Of a DNA stretch of 64,000 nt, positions 35,563 through 43,267 are shown piece after piece (the first letter of the stretch is position 1; the number at the start of each line of letters is the position of its first letter). The stretch comes from Vibrio xiamenensis (lineage in GTDB: Bacteria > Pseudomonadota > Gammaproteobacteria > Enterobacterales > Vibrionaceae), in contig NZ_FNDD01000004.1 in assembly GCF_900100015.1 (NCBI RefSeq), forward strand, positions 168,576 to 232,575. The letters are read 5' to 3'. Under the pieces are notes generated by a model. It made no database searches. It was given only the letters and a program-made list of their open reading frames with translations, and was not told where the DNA came from. The position numbers and the translations under genes are program-made.

Positions 35563-36249
35563 TTAAGCACCGAATTGGGCGATATTGTAGAAAGGCACGC
35601 TTCCCACACCTTGAATATTGACCAGCGTTGAACCTGCGTTCGAGCCGCTACTTGGCACTTGAACTTGCTCAACTTTGCCTGACAGCATGATTTTCGGCTG
35701 GGGCTGGTTCTCTGCGGTTTCAACCGACACTTGGTATTTACCAGGGCTAAGACCGAGTTTTTTCGGGTCGATAGCAAAATCGACATCCCCGGCTTTGTGC
35801 GGGCCAAGCGCCACTTTGGTGGATTGGCCGTACTGATCTTGAACCAACAGATTCAATTGGCTGGCATCTTGGTCGAGCTCGACTTTGCCGCTTTGCGGTG
35901 AACTGCCAAGATCGAAATCGTTACCCGCAACATACACGGTTTGACCGACCAAGCCCGCGGTTGACAGCACTTGCATGTTATCAAGACGCACATTGCTGTT
36001 TTGCAGCATGGAAGACATGTTCTCCATGCTTTCCACTTGAGAGAATTGCGCCAATTGGCTGACATACTGAGTCCCGTCCATCGGGTTCAGTGGGTCTTGG
36101 TTTTGAATCTGCGCCACCATCAAGCTGATGAATTCATTTTTCATCGACTCTTTGCTGTTTTTGTCATCTGCCGCATTGGCTTTAACTTGCGGTGCCGCGT
36201 TTGCGGTTGTGGTGGTATCCGCAGTTTTGGCGCTAAGTTGATCTATCAT
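35563..36249 (-). CDS. flgD: Hook-cap scaffold FlgD
   Basis: 228 aa. Signature NEFISLMVAQIQNQDPLNPMDGTQYVSQLAQFSQVESMENM near residues 40-80, followed by the beta-rich FlgD domain. Transient cap needed for FlgE polymerisation. Two bases downstream of flgC. Confidence 0.95.
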   Translation of the reverse strand: MIDQLSAKTADTTTTANAAPQVKANAADDKNSKESMKNEFISLMVAQIQNQDPLNPMDGTQYVSQLAQFSQVESMENMSSMLQNSNVRLDNMQVLSTAGLVGQTVYVAGNDFDLGSSPQSGKVELDQDASQLNLLVQDQYGQSTKVALGPHKAGDVDFAIDPKKLGLSPGKYQVSVETAENQPQPKIMLSGKVEQVQVPSSGSNAGSTLVNIQGVGSVPFYNIAQFGA

Positions 36250-36251
36250 GG

Positions 36252-36686
36252 TTAACTTCCTTGTCCGAGACGAAGCAGGCCTTGTTGCATGCTTTTCACA
36301 TTGGCCAATACTTCCGCATTGGTTTCAAAACTGCGGGTGGCCGACATCATATCGGCCATTTCCGCCACCACGTCGATGTCTGGGTAATAGACATAGCCGT
36401 CGTTATCGGCAAGTGGGTTATGAGGTTCAAAGCGCTTTTCCGCTTTGCCTTTAGACTGCACAACGTCTAGCACGCGAACTTCCGCACCCGGATAAGCATT
36501 GTCACTCGCCGCCAACTGTGTCTTGTTATAGACAGTGGCAAACACCGGCTTGAGCGCCTTATACGCATCGTCGGCGTTAGCGGAAACCGCATCGGCGTTA
36601 GCCAAGTTACTGGCAACGGTGTTAAGGCGAACGGTTTGGGCCGTCATCGCTGAACCCGCAATCGAATAAATATCGGTAAAAGGCAT
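36252..36686 (-). CDS. flgC: Proximal rod protein FlgC
   Basis: 144 aa. N-terminal YSIAGSAMTAQTVRLNTVASNLANADAVSANADDAYKALKPVF and C-terminal YYPDIDVVAEMADMMSATRSFETNAEVLANVKSMQQGLLRLGQ. Two bases after flgB. Confidence 0.96.
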   Translation of the reverse strand: MPFTDIYSIAGSAMTAQTVRLNTVASNLANADAVSANADDAYKALKPVFATVYNKTQLAASDNAYPGAEVRVLDVVQSKGKAEKRFEPHNPLADNDGYVYYPDIDVVAEMADMMSATRSFETNAEVLANVKSMQQGLLRLGQGS

Positions 36687-36688
36687 TG

Positions 36689-37051
36689 TTAACGTCCTTC
36701 AATCGCTTTAGATAAGCCGTTGAATTTCATATTGAGAAATGTCAGGCTAGTTTGAAAGTCCATGTTGTTTTGCGTGAACTTGGCTTGTTCGACGCCCAGT
36801 TCAACCGTGTTTCCCGTTTTGCTGTTTTGATATGGAATCGAATATTTAGACGATATCTGCAAACTGGGAACGGCGGGATTCACGCCCTTAGTCGCTAATT
36901 CGTTCATCACAGTGTCAAAGCTTAAATCCCTCGCGAGGTACCCAGGTGTATCGACATTTGCTAGGTTACTGGCGAGGACTTTGGTACGCTGAACGCGAAA
37001 ATTTAGCGCGTCGGGGTGGACACCTAACGCATTTTCAAAATTAATCGCCAT
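36689..37051 (-). CDS. flgB: Proximal rod protein FlgB
   Basis: 120 aa with the start at 37051 (MAINFENALGVHPDALNFR), supported by AAGGA eight bases upstream; a further ATG at 37069 would add six unrelated residues. First structural gene of flgBCDEFGHIJKL-lafW, about 30 bases after the expected sigma-54 start point. Confidence 0.95.
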   Translation of the reverse strand: MAINFENALGVHPDALNFRVQRTKVLASNLANVDTPGYLARDLSFDTVMNELATKGVNPAVPSLQISSKYSIPYQNSKTGNTVELGVEQAKFTQNNMDFQTSLTFLNMKFNGLSKAIEGR

Positions 37052-37094
37052 TTCGTCATTCCTTATCATTCGGCGTAGAGACTAGATGAATTAA

Positions 37095-37109
37095 ACAAGA
37101 TACATGCCA
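37095..37109 (-). promoter_or_regulatory. Sigma-54-like promoter of the flgB operon
   Basis: On the minus strand, TGGCATGTATCTTGT fits TGGCAC-N5-TTGC with one change in each half (C to T in the -24 box, C to T in the -12 box). It lies in the 80-base flgB/flgA divergent gap, and the predicted start gives a leader of about 30 bases. LafK is the likely activator. Confidence 0.6.
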
Positions 37110-37131
37110 TAAATAAAGGTGACTAAATTCA

Positions 37132-37929
37132 ATGACTTACAAAAGAACAAGGAAGCCAAACTTCCGCTCTACGGAAGCAAAAAATGTGAAGAGGAAAGCG
37201 CTAAGGTTTCCGATGATTGGTCGACTGATGATGCTGGTCATGCTGCTGGTAAGTCAGCACGTCAGCGCGCAAGATAAGATGACTGAACAGGCGATAGAGC
37301 AAGTGGTGCGCGCGTCATTGGATAAAGAAATTGCCGAGATGGCCAAGTTTCGTCAATGGCCGAAATATCACGCTGAATACGAGTTTTGGGTACCGGGCTC
37401 TGCCAAACACTTACCCGCATGCCAAGTGCCTTTAGACGTGTCAGGGCGAGATAACCAAAGTATGCCCGTGGGCCACCTAAAACGTTTAGTGAGCTGCAAT
37501 CAAAGCCAGTCGGCGTGGAAAATCAATGTCACCGTCAAATCGGCCATTACCATGCCTGTGGTGGTCGCCAAAAGCGTGATTCGCCGCGGTGAAACCGTCA
37601 ACATCAATGCTCTGCAACTGGTCACCAAAACCTTGAAACACGAATCGTCAGTCTTTACTCGCCTCTCCCAAGCGGCCGGGAGAGAAGCGCGACGCCAAGT
37701 GCGTACCGGTCAAATTCTCAGCCCGGTATTTATCGTCGCGCCTGATTGGGTGGAGAAAGGCAACGAAGTGGTGGTGATCGCAGCGCAAAATGGCTTTGAA
37801 GCCAGCACTAAAGGTATCGCTTTAGAAAACGGCAGCGAAGGCGATCAAATTGAAGTACAAAACAGTAGTTCGCAAAAGGTAATTCGCGCCGTCGTCACTG
37901 GTGTCAATGAGGTTCACACTCAGTTTTGA
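37132..37929 (+). CDS. flgA: P-ring assembly chaperone FlgA
   Basis: Periplasmic chaperone for FlgI. The C-terminal SAF-like domain is clear (AITMPVVVAKSVIRRGETVNINALQLV ... RQVRTGQILSPVFIVAPDWVEKGNEVVVIAAQNGFEASTKGIALENG), as is the cysteine pair in the N-terminal part (LPACQVPLD, LVSCNQ). Two starts are plausible: 37132, or 37213 (MIGRLMMLVMLLVSQHVSA, with AAGG six bases upstream), which places the signal peptide directly at the N-terminus and is probably the real one. Divergent from flgB. Confidence 0.93.
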   Translation: MTYKRTRKPNFRSTEAKNVKRKALRFPMIGRLMMLVMLLVSQHVSAQDKMTEQAIEQVVRASLDKEIAEMAKFRQWPKYHAEYEFWVPGSAKHLPACQVPLDVSGRDNQSMPVGHLKRLVSCNQSQSAWKINVTVKSAITMPVVVAKSVIRRGETVNINALQLVTKTLKHESSVFTRLSQAAGREARRQVRTGQILSPVFIVAPDWVEKGNEVVVIAAQNGFEASTKGIALENGSEGDQIEVQNSSSQKVIRAVVTGVNEVHTQF

Positions 37930-38112
37930 GGGATTTTTTAAAATTTGACTGCGGTTATCATTTTTGGTTTTTAGCGCTCGAAATTTAACCCTTGGTCGGT
38001 GTAATAATAAAAATAATAAACTTTCGCATGAAATCCCTTTATTCCATTTAATATTGTTAATACCCAAGTCGTTTATTAATGGTAACAATGGCTCAATTAA
38101 GTAAGACGACAG

Positions 38113-38397
38113 ATGAAAATTGACAAAGTTTCGGGCGGACACGTCCCTCAAACCAGTTTCAGCCAGTCTAGCAGTACAGTGCGAAGTGCCCCGGAATTAA
38201 AAGCGGTGCCCAAAGCGACTATGACCGCAAATACCGCGGCGATCGAGCGAGCGCAAGCCGAGATGGCCAAGCTTCCGGATGTGGATATGGCGAAAGTTGA
38301 AAAAGTCAAAGACGCATTGGTAAAAGGCGAAATTAAACTCGATACCAAGGCGCTCTCCCATGCCATCATGCAGTTCCATACTGGGCATGAATCGTAA
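38113..38397 (+). CDS. flgM: Anti-sigma-28 factor FlgM
   Basis: 94 aa; basic, disordered N-terminus (MKIDKVSGGHVPQTSFS) and C-terminal sigma-binding helices (MAKLPDVDMAKVEKVKDALVKGEIKLDTKALSHAIMQFH), the standard FlgM pattern. Binds LafS until exported after hook completion. 183 AT-rich bases separate it from flgA, so it may have its own promoter, but none is clear. Confidence 0.93.
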   Translation: MKIDKVSGGHVPQTSFSQSSSTVRSAPELKAVPKATMTANTAAIERAQAEMAKLPDVDMAKVEKVKDALVKGEIKLDTKALSHAIMQFHTGHES

Positions 38398-38410
38398 CAC
38401 TCTACTCACT

Positions 38411-38438
38411 AAAAACCGCGTAACCTTACGCGGTTTTT
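38411..38438 (+). terminator. Hairpin between flgM and flgN
   Basis: Perfect 13-base stem AAAAACCGCGTAA (38411-38423) / TTACGCGGTTTTT (38426-38438) with a two-base loop, ending in T5. It should attenuate transcription from flgM into flgN, separating an abundant anti-sigma from the chaperone. Confidence 0.85.
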
Positions 38439-38465
38439 AGTCATAACGACCAATTGGAGGGGACA

Positions 38466-38906
38466 ATGAACGCAAACAAAACGCAATTAGCGCAGCAGTT
38501 TGTTGGCACGATACGAGCAGATATTCAACGCTATCAACAACTCGCGCAACTGCTTAAAGCTCAAAAACCCCTTTATTTGCAATTTGACGGCGCGGCATTA
38601 GACGCAAATTTAAACCAGCTTAACCCTTTGCTTGAAGAACTTAACCAATCGGCAGCCACTCGCAGCAACTGCATGAAAATGCTTAATTTGCCAGTGAATG
38701 AGCAAGGGGCAAATCGTCTACTTAATGCCCTACCCGCACCGATTAAGCCCGGCATTCTAAAACAGTGGGCGAAACTGCAAAGCCTGATTCAGCATTGCCA
38801 GCAATTAAATCACGATAATGGCCAAAGCTCTGCCTCTTTCCATGAGTTGATGAAGCAGATTTTCCAACCAGAACAGCACACCTATCAAGAGCTTAACGCT
38901 TGGTAA
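38466..38906 (+). CDS. flgN: FlgN-like chaperone for FlgK/FlgL
   Basis: 146 aa helical cytoplasmic protein in the flgN position after flgM. The start at 38466 (MNANKTQLAQQF) has GGAGGGG upstream; an earlier TTG at 38454 is unlikely. Sequence conservation is low but the helical, Gln/Leu-rich pattern with a short conserved LN-x-PVNEQGANRLL segment suits FlgN. Seven bases before the transglycosylase gene. Confidence 0.82.
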   Translation: MNANKTQLAQQFVGTIRADIQRYQQLAQLLKAQKPLYLQFDGAALDANLNQLNPLLEELNQSAATRSNCMKMLNLPVNEQGANRLLNALPAPIKPGILKQWAKLQSLIQHCQQLNHDNGQSSASFHELMKQIFQPEQHTYQELNAW

Positions 38907-38913
38907 GGGTTAA

Positions 38914-39627
38914 ATGCTGCCGTACTTAAAGCGCGTTGCTTGTAACCTGTCGGCAGCACTGTTAATTCATCTCTGCGTAAACACGACTGCCTTAAGCGCT
39001 AACTTACCCAGCGCGCAAAACCTCGCCGCCGCGCACGCCACGCTTTCCCCTTACCAAGCGCAAATTGAGCAGCGTATGCTAGAATTCGCGCCTTTTATTA
39101 ACGATGTGATCAAACAGCTCAATCAGTTAGGTTTGCCGCAAAACCTGGCGTTTATTCCGATGCTCGAATCTTCGCTAGACCCAAATGCGGTATCACACGC
39201 CAACGCGAAAGGCATTTGGCAATTAATGCCCGCCACAGCTAAACGGTTTGGGCTGATCATCAATCATCAGCAGGATGAACGCTTAGATCCCAAACGCAGT
39301 ACTCATGCCGCGCTGCAATATTTGGCATTTTTGTATCGCAAATTTGATCGCGACATCTCACTGACGTTAGCCGCCTACAATGCCGGAGAAGGAAGGTTGG
39401 CGCGCGCCATAGGCCAAAGCAATACTCGTCAATTTAGTGACCTACCGTTGCCCAGTGAGTCGCGTCAATACGTAAGCCGATTCTACGCACTTAATCAGTT
39501 AATAAATTTGGACAAAATAAAAACGGCCCATTTTGAGCCGTTTCTATTATTTGCTGCGCCTTCGAGTATCAGAACCAAACCGATTATCGACTTAACTCCA
39601 CTCAAGCCACTGATTCAAATTGATTAG
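38914..39627 (+). CDS. Lytic transglycosylase linked to lateral flagella
   Basis: 237 aa: signal peptide (ends about residue 29, NTTALSA), then an SLT family-1 domain with catalytic Glu85 (context IPMLESSLDPNAVSHANAKGIWQLMPATAKRFGL) and the later motifs RSTHAALQYLAFLY and LAAYNAGEGRL. It cleaves the peptidoglycan glycan chain. Seven bases after flgN, so co-transcribed with flgMN. As FlgJ here has no hydrolase domain, this enzyme probably opens the wall for the rod, as SltF does in Rhodobacter. The last 45 residues lie beyond the domain and overlap a terminator and the stop of the opposite gene. Confidence 0.9.
   Translation: MLPYLKRVACNLSAALLIHLCVNTTALSANLPSAQNLAAAHATLSPYQAQIEQRMLEFAPFINDVIKQLNQLGLPQNLAFIPMLESSLDPNAVSHANAKGIWQLMPATAKRFGLIINHQQDERLDPKRSTHAALQYLAFLYRKFDRDISLTLAAYNAGEGRLARAIGQSNTRQFSDLPLPSESRQYVSRFYALNQLINLDKIKTAHFEPFLLFAAPSSIRTKPIIDLTPLKPLIQID
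39517..39543 (-). terminator. Terminator of the acyltransferase inside the transglycosylase gene
   Basis: AAACGGC/GCCGTTT stem (39521-39527 and 39537-39543) with a nine-base loop. Read on the minus strand it is followed by TTATTTTG, a better T tract than on the plus strand (CTATTATTT). It lies about 80 bases past the acyltransferase stop, within the transglycosylase coding region. Confidence 0.6.
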
Positions 39628-40643
39628 TTATTGGTTTTTGAAGCGAAGCGACTGATCCAAAGATCTTTGCTTTCGGCTTTACGCTTACCAAGTAAGTACT
39701 GACGGGTAAAGTTAGTACCATCAAGCACAATTTCTGCAATGATAGGGCCAAAAATACCGGCAATCCAAGCCATTAAGAAAACCGCATGAACGTTGGTGAT
39801 ACCAAGTTTGTACATAAAAATTCGCACCGCAGAAGTAAAGAATACATGCAGCAAATAAATGGTAAATGAGTAGTAACCAATGCGCGCAAGTGATTCGCTT
39901 TCAGCTCCCAGCGCTAACGCACCAGTACAGAATACCGCACCACATATCAGCCCTTGTAGCGACGTACGGCCATCCAATTCGAAATAACCGAACATAATTG
40001 CGGTCAAATATAATAGCACTCCAAGTGCCATTGCCCCGCCAACATAAGATGGAATTTTGTCTAATAAATTAAAACGTTGCACCGCCAAGCCAGTTAGGAA
40101 ATAAGGCATCAAATAGGCTGCTCCTTGAATCGAAAAATAAGGAACAGTTACATGTGTCAGAAATATAGCGGAAGCACATATGTAAACCATCAAATAAGTT
40201 AAAGGCTTAGATAATAACTTCATATATTCAAGCACAGACACAATCACAAAAATGATGAATATTGCTTCAACAAACCAAAAATGTGCCACTGGAATAATAT
40301 GCAAAAGTTTCCAGTTAAAATCACCACCATTCGCGCCTGGTGTTAAAGATTGTACTATTGCGAATAACGTACCAAGAGTCAGCATGGGGACCAAAACGCG
40401 ATTAAATTTGCCTTTTAAAAAACGTACGAAATCGCCGTTAAATGGTCGATAGGCATAGACTACGCCAGAAATAAAAGTGAATAGCGGCATACGTACATAA
40501 GCAAATGTGTCGTTAATCTGCCGGTACCAACCGCTGTCGATTTTCAAACCGCTACCCGAGCTATCGCCAATCACGTGGTATGCCACCAACATAATACAAG
40601 CCAATCCGCGCAGCGTATCGACTTTTAAATTTCGTTTTTTCAT
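39624..40643 (-). CDS. Acyltransferase family 3 membrane protein
   Basis: 339 aa with about ten hydrophobic segments. The start MKKRNLKVDTLRGLACIMLVAYHVIGDSS contains the family R-G-x-A and H residues, and RMPLFTFISGVVYAYRP is the second family motif. Such enzymes O-acetylate or succinylate surface sugars (LPS, capsule, glucans); the substrate is unknown here. Its stop overlaps the stop of the transglycosylase gene, and it marks the right border of the flagellar cluster. Followed upstream by a 518-base AT-rich gap. Confidence 0.85.
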   Translation of the reverse strand: MKKRNLKVDTLRGLACIMLVAYHVIGDSSGSGLKIDSGWYRQINDTFAYVRMPLFTFISGVVYAYRPFNGDFVRFLKGKFNRVLVPMLTLGTLFAIVQSLTPGANGGDFNWKLLHIIPVAHFWFVEAIFIIFVIVSVLEYMKLLSKPLTYLMVYICASAIFLTHVTVPYFSIQGAAYLMPYFLTGLAVQRFNLLDKIPSYVGGAMALGVLLYLTAIMFGYFELDGRTSLQGLICGAVFCTGALALGAESESLARIGYYSFTIYLLHVFFTSAVRIFMYKLGITNVHAVFLMAWIAGIFGPIIAEIVLDGTNFTRQYLLGKRKAESKDLWISRFASKTNN

Positions 40644-41161
40644 ATTTCAATAAGGCCTGTTGAATCTAGATAAAGCCCTTTTATTAAACATAAACGAAAT
40701 ATAAAGTCAGACAAACCAAGGTTAATAAGACCTATAGTCTTGCAAATGGGAATAATATTTCAGAAATAAATACATTTACCATCAAATTGTATTTAAAATA
40801 ATTAATTTAAATTTCAAATAAGATTAGTAAAAACGAACAAATCAATATAAGTTAAGTAGTCAATAAATACCAAACCCTCGATTATTTACTGAATAATAAC
40901 AATTGCTGTAACACCATAAGAAACATAAAAAAAATCTATAGTTTCGATAGAATACTGGTAACTAGACCTAGTATTAATTCTGTACCCTAAGTCTTCGGTC
41001 AGCTTTTCACACCCAACTCGTCATAATAAAGGCATAGATTTGTCGCAAAAAAAATTAAATTGACGTATGTAGCCAAGAATCACGGTATCAAGCCACGAGT
41101 TTCTTAACCTAGTTTTAGAAACTCGTGGCTTTAACGTTAGACATCCTGATAAGAATTGAGT
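40644..41161. other. AT-rich intergenic region with long hairpin
   Basis: 518 bases without a supported gene. The first 330 bases upstream of the acyltransferase are very AT-rich (candidate promoter area or horizontally acquired sequence). A perfect 14-base inverted repeat AGCCACGAGTTTCT (41091-41104) / AGAAACTCGTGGCT (41117-41130) with a 12-base loop lies about 30 bases beyond the DUF1244 stop, so it is probably its transcript end, though T tracts are weak on both strands. Confidence 0.6.
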
Positions 41162-41479
41162 TTACCCTTTCTGTTTCGCTTCGTACGCTGCGAGCTGTTC
41201 CGGCGTAGCTGGCGGTTGATGATTCTCTTTCCACTCTTGGTAAGTCATACCATAAACGCGCTCACGTGCGTCATCGATATCAATATTTAGCCCTTGTTGA
41301 TCGGCTTCTGCTTGATACCATTTACTGAAACAGTTTCGGCAGAACCCGGCCAATATCATCAGATCGATATTTTGCACATCTTTATTATTATCAAGATGTT
41401 CGAGTAAACGGCGGAACACCGCGGCATCGAGTTGGTCCTGTTGCTGCTGGTTGAGTTGTTTATATTTGAAATCAGCCAC
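41162..41479 (-). CDS. DUF1244-family protein
   Basis: 105 aa, cytoplasmic. The sequence VFRRLLEHLDNNKDVQNIDLMILAGFCRNCFSKWY followed by YGMTYQEWKENHQ is characteristic of the conserved proteobacterial DUF1244 family, with a cysteine pair (CRNC). Function not established. GGAAGT upstream. Stands alone between two hairpins. Confidence 0.85.
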   Translation of the reverse strand: MADFKYKQLNQQQQDQLDAAVFRRLLEHLDNNKDVQNIDLMILAGFCRNCFSKWYQAEADQQGLNIDIDDARERVYGMTYQEWKENHQPPATPEQLAAYEAKQKG

Positions 41480-41559
41480 ATTACTTCCTTAGTATTAGAG
41501 TGAAGACTTGTCCTCATCATAGCCTGAAGCCGCGCGTTATTCATGTTGAGACGCAAAAA

Positions 41560-41589
41560 AAAACGCTTCACATGCGAGTGAAGCGTTTT
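41560..41589. terminator. Bidirectional hairpin between Tim44-like and DUF1244 genes
   Basis: AAAACGCTTCAC (41560-41571) pairs with GTGAAGCGTTTT (41578-41589), loop ATGCGA, flanked by A-runs and T-runs. On the minus strand it follows the Tim44-like gene by about 28 bases. Confidence 0.85.
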
Positions 41590-41616
41590 TTATAACGTAT
41601 TGATTAGCCAATATTT

Positions 41617-42486
41617 CTAACCTTGAATACCCACAACTAACCAAGGTGCGTTTGGTACGGTTAAATCACGTTCTAAATGCCAGATATCGGTGATGTCTTC
41701 TTCGATACCTTCAACTGAATCGGCATAGCGGCCGCTGAACTGGAGGCTCAACTGCGCTTTGTTGGCATCGTAATCGGCGCGAACAATTTCCGCATCTACG
41801 TACATCACATCGGTATGTTGGTCGCCATCCAGCTTGGCGCGCTCTTGCTTAAGGTCTTCAAATAAACTTTCTGAAACATACTCTTGAATCGTATCTAGCT
41901 GATTGAAGTTCCAAGCGCCTTGCAAAATACGATAATGTTCACGCGCACCGTTGACGAACGCGGCTTGATCAAACCCTGGCGGATAATTGTGTGGAACTTC
42001 AGGCTTGGCGCCAAAGCCACTTGCCCCCACCGTTTGAGGCTGTTCGAAGTTGTGCACATTAGGCTGCTCATAAGTACGTTGATGACCGCCAAAAGCCGGT
42101 TGATGCTGGTTCTGATTCATACTGCCCTGTTTGGCAGCGAGCGTGCCGCGCATCATGCGGAAGATAAAGTAAGCAATCAAGCCGATGATAAGAATATCCA
42201 TAAACTGGATACCTTCAAACGCCCCGCCAAAGAATGCGGCAAGCAGACCACCCGCGAGCAAACCGCCTAAAAGACCACCCATCAAGCCTTTTTTGCTTGA
42301 CGTTGGATTGGTTGTCGCTTTGTTACTGCCAACAGAACTGGTGTTTGTGGTTGTCTGCTTCGGCGCAGGTGCGGTTTTAAACACCTTACCAAATGACTTA
42401 CCACCACCCAATTTGCGCGCTTCTGCGTGCGGTACGCTGACTACCGCCACCATTAACAGAGCCACAAAAGTAAAAAGACGTTTCAT
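41617..42486 (-). CDS. Tim44-domain membrane protein
   Basis: 289 aa: signal peptide (1-23, ending AEA), a Thr/Ser/Lys-rich stretch, two adjacent Gly-rich hydrophobic segments (about 70-113, GLLGGLLAGGLLAAFFGG and IQFMDILIIGLIAYFIF), then a Tim44-like domain (about 165-289, FDQAAFVNGAREHYRILQGAWNFNQLD ... WHLERDLTVPNAPWLVVGIQG). Bacterial members are of uncertain function, probably membrane-associated. Single gene with its own terminator. Confidence 0.85.
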   Translation of the reverse strand: MKRLFTFVALLMVAVVSVPHAEARKLGGGKSFGKVFKTAPAPKQTTTNTSSVGSNKATTNPTSSKKGLMGGLLGGLLAGGLLAAFFGGAFEGIQFMDILIIGLIAYFIFRMMRGTLAAKQGSMNQNQHQPAFGGHQRTYEQPNVHNFEQPQTVGASGFGAKPEVPHNYPPGFDQAAFVNGAREHYRILQGAWNFNQLDTIQEYVSESLFEDLKQERAKLDGDQHTDVMYVDAEIVRADYDANKAQLSLQFSGRYADSVEGIEEDITDIWHLERDLTVPNAPWLVVGIQG

Positions 42487-42601
42487 GTGATTCCTTAGAA
42501 TAATCCATAATCGCAGCCATCATAACCAGATCAAACACTGAATAAAACCGCTTGTTTCTGGATAGATGTATCAGAATATTGCAAATAATAGACACTACGC
42601 C

Positions 42602-42646
42602 TTGACGCTTACACTACGCGGTCTTTACTATATTGAACGTTGTTCA
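42602..42646 (+). promoter_or_regulatory. Promoter with palindromic operator, TetR gene
   Basis: TTGACG (42602-42607) and TACTAT (42626-42631), 18 bases apart, form a sigma-70 promoter. Immediately downstream lies the 13-base palindrome TGAAC-GTT-GTTCA (42634-42646), at the expected transcription start. This arrangement suits autorepression by the TetR protein encoded 17 bases further on. Confidence 0.6.
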
Positions 42647-42662
42647 TTAACGATTTCGGACC

Positions 42663-43253
42663 ATGGCAAGAAGAAACGATCACACAAGGGAAGAGTTGAT
42701 CGCTCTGACACTCAATACGGTAAAAACCTTTCTCAATCATCACTCTTATCACGAGCTTAGCCTACGTAAGATAGCCAATATGATCGGTTATGTTCCCAGT
42801 ACACTGGTGAATGTTTTCGGCAATTACAATCTATTGCTACTGCATGTGGTCGCGCAAACGGTTGATGACCTCGCAAAAGAAGCCCAGAAAGTCACCTCAA
42901 AGCAGACTGACCCAAGTATTGCCCTGTATGAACTTGCCTACTGCTATCACGATTTTGCCAAGAAGAATCCTTATCGCTGGCAACTGATTTTCGAACACAA
43001 CATGAATGGTGAGGCGCTGCCAGAATGGCAAGCGACTCGGATTGAAAAGATGACCAGCATGCTTGAAGGTTTGCTGCGCATGCTCGGACCCAATCGCTCC
43101 AGTAGTGAAGTGCTTAAAGCTAGCCGAGTATTATGGTCTGGCGTTCACGGTATCACCCTATTAAGCGTGGATGACAAATTTTTTGCCGCCGAACCCGTTA
43201 ACGGTAAAGAGCTGATTGAAAATTTGCTCAGCAATTATTTAAGGCAGTGGTAA
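42663..43253 (+). CDS. TetR-family regulator
   Basis: 196 aa with an N-terminal TetR helix-turn-helix (ELIALTLNTVKTFLNHHSYHELSLRKIANMIGYVPSTLVNVFGNYNLLLLHVV). The C-terminal ligand domain resembles the WHG-type TetR C-terminal region (YELAYCYHDFAKKNPYRWQLIFEHN ... VLWSGVHGITLLS). It overlaps or abuts the MFS-acyltransferase gene and probably regulates it and itself through the palindrome at 42634-42646. Ligand unknown; a lipid or fatty-acyl compound would suit the neighbour. Confidence 0.88.
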   Translation: MARRNDHTREELIALTLNTVKTFLNHHSYHELSLRKIANMIGYVPSTLVNVFGNYNLLLLHVVAQTVDDLAKEAQKVTSKQTDPSIALYELAYCYHDFAKKNPYRWQLIFEHNMNGEALPEWQATRIEKMTSMLEGLLRMLGPNRSSSEVLKASRVLWSGVHGITLLSVDDKFFAAEPVNGKELIENLLSNYLRQW

Positions 43254-43267
43254 CTCAAGGACGAGAG

